NCBI GenBank assembly: GCA_017623155.1
Contig: JAGAPR010000021.1
Location: forward strand, 1 to 64,000
Length of the DNA: 64,000 nt
Direction: 5' to 3'
Source: Prevotella sp.
GTDB lineage: Bacteria; Bacteroidota; Bacteroidia; Bacteroidales; Bacteroidaceae
Shown in pieces: positions 62,470 through 64,000 of this stretch (positions within the stretch are counted from its first letter, which is position 1; the number at the start of each line of letters is the position of its first letter). A model generated the notes under the pieces. The model saw nothing but the letters and a program-made list of their open reading frames with translations, did no database searches and was not told the origin of the DNA. The position numbers and the translations under genes were made by a program.

Positions 62470-64000
62470 TCAGTCGAATATATATCTGATGCTGAACATC
62501 ACCTTGTATGTCGAAGCCACGCTGTTATACTTCTGATATGTTGTCAGGTGTCTCGCGCCGTTCACCATATTGTATGTGAAAGTGCCGTTGCCGCCGTTAG
62601 CTTCGCTGCCAGCGCGATAAGACAGCAGGTTGTTTCCTGTCACCTGTTTGTATGTGCCCCAGTCGCTGTTGAGCATATTGAGCACGTTGGTTATGTCGCA
62701 TCCCAATTGCAGGGTGTGCTTTCTGCCGCCCACCATTAGCATGAAATCCTGTTTGAACTTGAAGTCGAGCTGGTGATGCCACGGCATTTTTGCTCCTCCG
62801 CGTTCAGCATATTGTCCTTTGCGCTCTTTCAGATAGTCGTCTTGATTGATGTATGTCCAGAAGTCGTCTCGTTGCATATCCGCCGTGTATGTCTGTTTGT
62901 TTCCGTCGGCATCAGTGTATTGTCCGTTGTCAACGAAGTTCCAGTCGTTCAGTTCTTCCCTCGATATTGGTACCCGGATGAGGTTTCCGGGTGCCGAAGC
63001 ATCGTTTGTGACATTGCCGTTGAATATGTATGAGTAGCGTGCATAAGAGTAGTTGCCCATGTATCCGTTTTCGGAGCCGTCGTAGATGAGGCTGAATGTC
63101 GATGCGGCATTGCGTCCTTCTTTCAGCTTGTAGCTTGCCGACAGGAGAATGCGGTTGGGTGCCACGTATGTGGCATAGCCCGTCTCGTGGTCGTTGACGG
63201 CGTTAACAGAGTTGCGGTAGTTGGTGTATGCCGACGATACTTGGTCGCCGATGCCCTCGCTGTAGCTCTTTGCCCGTGAGTGGGTGTAGGCGGCCGAGAG
63301 GTCGAGACCGAACGCGAATTTCTTATGCAGTTGTGCTGTCACCGACCAGTAATATGCTTTCTTTCCGGCGTTTTCAATCACGTATGCCTGATTGTTGTTG
63401 TATTTGCTCATGTAGTTTCGCTCGTCGAAAGGGTTCAGTTGTATCGTTGACTCTCCGTCCCAATATACGTTTTTGTTTGTTACGATGCACGGGTTGAGGT
63501 CTCTGTTGTATATGCCTTCGAGCGTGAAGTCGATGTCCCACGGCAGTTTAGCGTCGAATGCGAGCGACATTTTCCATGTCTTCGGCATACGCAGGTCGTC
63601 TCCCAATATTGTCGGACCGTAGGGTACGCTTGTTTGGCTGGCGGCTCCAATCTGTCTGAGCATGTCTGCCGTGCTCATGGTGAATGTGGGATATGTGTTG
63701 TTTCCGGCCACGCTTGTGTATGTGGTCTGTCCCATCCCCGAGTTGCCTACGGCCGACACGAGCCACACGAACGGCATGCGGCCGACGAAGATACCCGTAC
63801 CGCCGCGGAGTATATATTTGCGTTCGCCGGTGATATCCCAGTTAAATCCCACGCGAGGCGACACGCTGATGCTGTTGCCCGGCACGTTGTCGGTGCGGAA
63901 GTGGTCGCGTCCGAAAGCGAGTTTGTAGTAGTCGTAGTTGAAATTATCTGTCAGAGTGGGGTAGTGGGGCAGTTCGAAACGCAGGCCGAGCGACAGTTTG
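62470..64000 (-). CDS. TonB-dependent receptor, Oar-like (C-terminal part; runs off the window)
   Basis: The open frame continues to the window end without a stop, so only about 510 C-terminal residues are seen. Motifs typical of Oar-type receptors are SVSPRVGFNWDITGERKYIL, GGTGIFVGRMPFVWLVSAVG, NPCIVTNKNVYWDGESTIQL and TLQLGCDITNVLNMLNSDWG; the barrel ends MFSIRYIFD. Oar-like receptors have a carboxypeptidase-like domain and plug at the N-terminus, outside this window. They are linked to protein or peptide export and surface functions rather than SusD-assisted sugar uptake. No susD gene follows: ferritin lies downstream. Confidence 0.85.
   Translation of the reverse strand, partial: KLSLGLRFELPHYPTLTDNFNYDYYKLAFGRDHFRTDNVPGNSISVSPRVGFNWDITGERKYILRGGTGIFVGRMPFVWLVSAVGNSGMGQTTYTSVAGNNTYPTFTMSTADMLRQIGAASQTSVPYGPTILGDDLRMPKTWKMSLAFDAKLPWDIDFTLEGIYNRDLNPCIVTNKNVYWDGESTIQLNPFDERNYMSKYNNNQAYVIENAGKKAYYWSVTAQLHKKFAFGLDLSAAYTHSRAKSYSEGIGDQVSSAYTNYRNSVNAVNDHETGYATYVAPNRILLSASYKLKEGRNAASTFSLIYDGSENGYMGNYSYARYSYIFNGNVTNDASAPGNLIRVPISREELNDWNFVDNGQYTDADGNKQTYTADMQRDDFWTYINQDDYLKERKGQYAERGGAKMPWHHQLDFKFKQDFMLMVGGRKHTLQLGCDITNVLNMLNSDWGTYKQVTGNNLLSYRAGSEANGGNGTFTYNMVNGARHLTTYQKYNSVASTYKVMFSIRYIFD

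Noticed and set aside
1..64000. tRNA or rRNA genes
   Set aside because: No intergenic stretch shows a T-loop GGTTCGAATCC-type motif with matching acceptor stem, or rRNA-like sequence.

Overview
The window looks like chromosomal DNA of a gut-type Bacteroidales bacterium, in the Prevotellaceae/Muribaculaceae/Bacteroidaceae range. This rests on SusC/SusD pairs, lipoproteins with a late Cys lipobox, Bacteroidota promoters (TTTG about 20 nt before TAnnTTTG), C-terminal sorting domains of the type IX secretion kind, and the conserved order ftsX-DUF3098-uppP-truB-queA-folK. Genus and species cannot be fixed from sequence reading alone.

Layout. 1-5617: a small acidic peptide gene, a radical SAM enzyme, and a housekeeping operon (ftsX, DUF3098, uppP, truB, queA, folK). 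5701-9418: a GH28 pectinase, rpsO and a GH43-like enzyme. 10013-17189: B12-dependent ribonucleotide reductase, folB, a cell-wall amidase with an MCE/MlaD-type protein, and dnaA. 17304-41670: an accessory pectin-degradation region with a BtuB-like TonB receptor, a BASS-type transporter, two PL11-type rhamnogalacturonan lyases, a GH2, a tandem GH43 and a large secreted protein. 41700-42830: a REP-associated tyrosine transposase (RAYT) with its palindromic repeats. 43192-60466: one long operon of three fasciclin-domain (FAS1) lipoproteins and two SusC/SusD pairs. 60540-61700: decayed genes. 61861-64000: ferritin and the C-terminal part of an Oar-like TonB receptor.

How the genes fit together. 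GH28, PL11, GH2 and GH43 enzymes together suggest attack on pectin, especially rhamnogalacturonan I with arabinan or galactan side chains. Several of these genes (BASS transporter, PL11, GH2, DUF4160/DUF2442 pair, tandem GH43) lie between two nearly identical, oppositely oriented non-coding repeats of about 0.6 kb (near 19428-20005 and 29838-30458). The outer end of each repeat carries the promoter of an outward-facing gene. The segment could therefore invert by recombination.

Most unusual points: (1) the large inverted repeat with its octamer-built hairpins; (2) the RAYT flanked by two almost identical 86-bp double-palindrome elements, with the same REP palindrome inside its own coding sequence; (3) a 1512-residue protein joining a PL11 lyase to autotransporter-type beta-strand repeats and a C-terminal sorting domain; (4) the FAS1/SusCD double operon without any carbohydrate-active enzyme; (5) a lipoprotein gene out of frame at a T7 tract, a candidate for phase variation.
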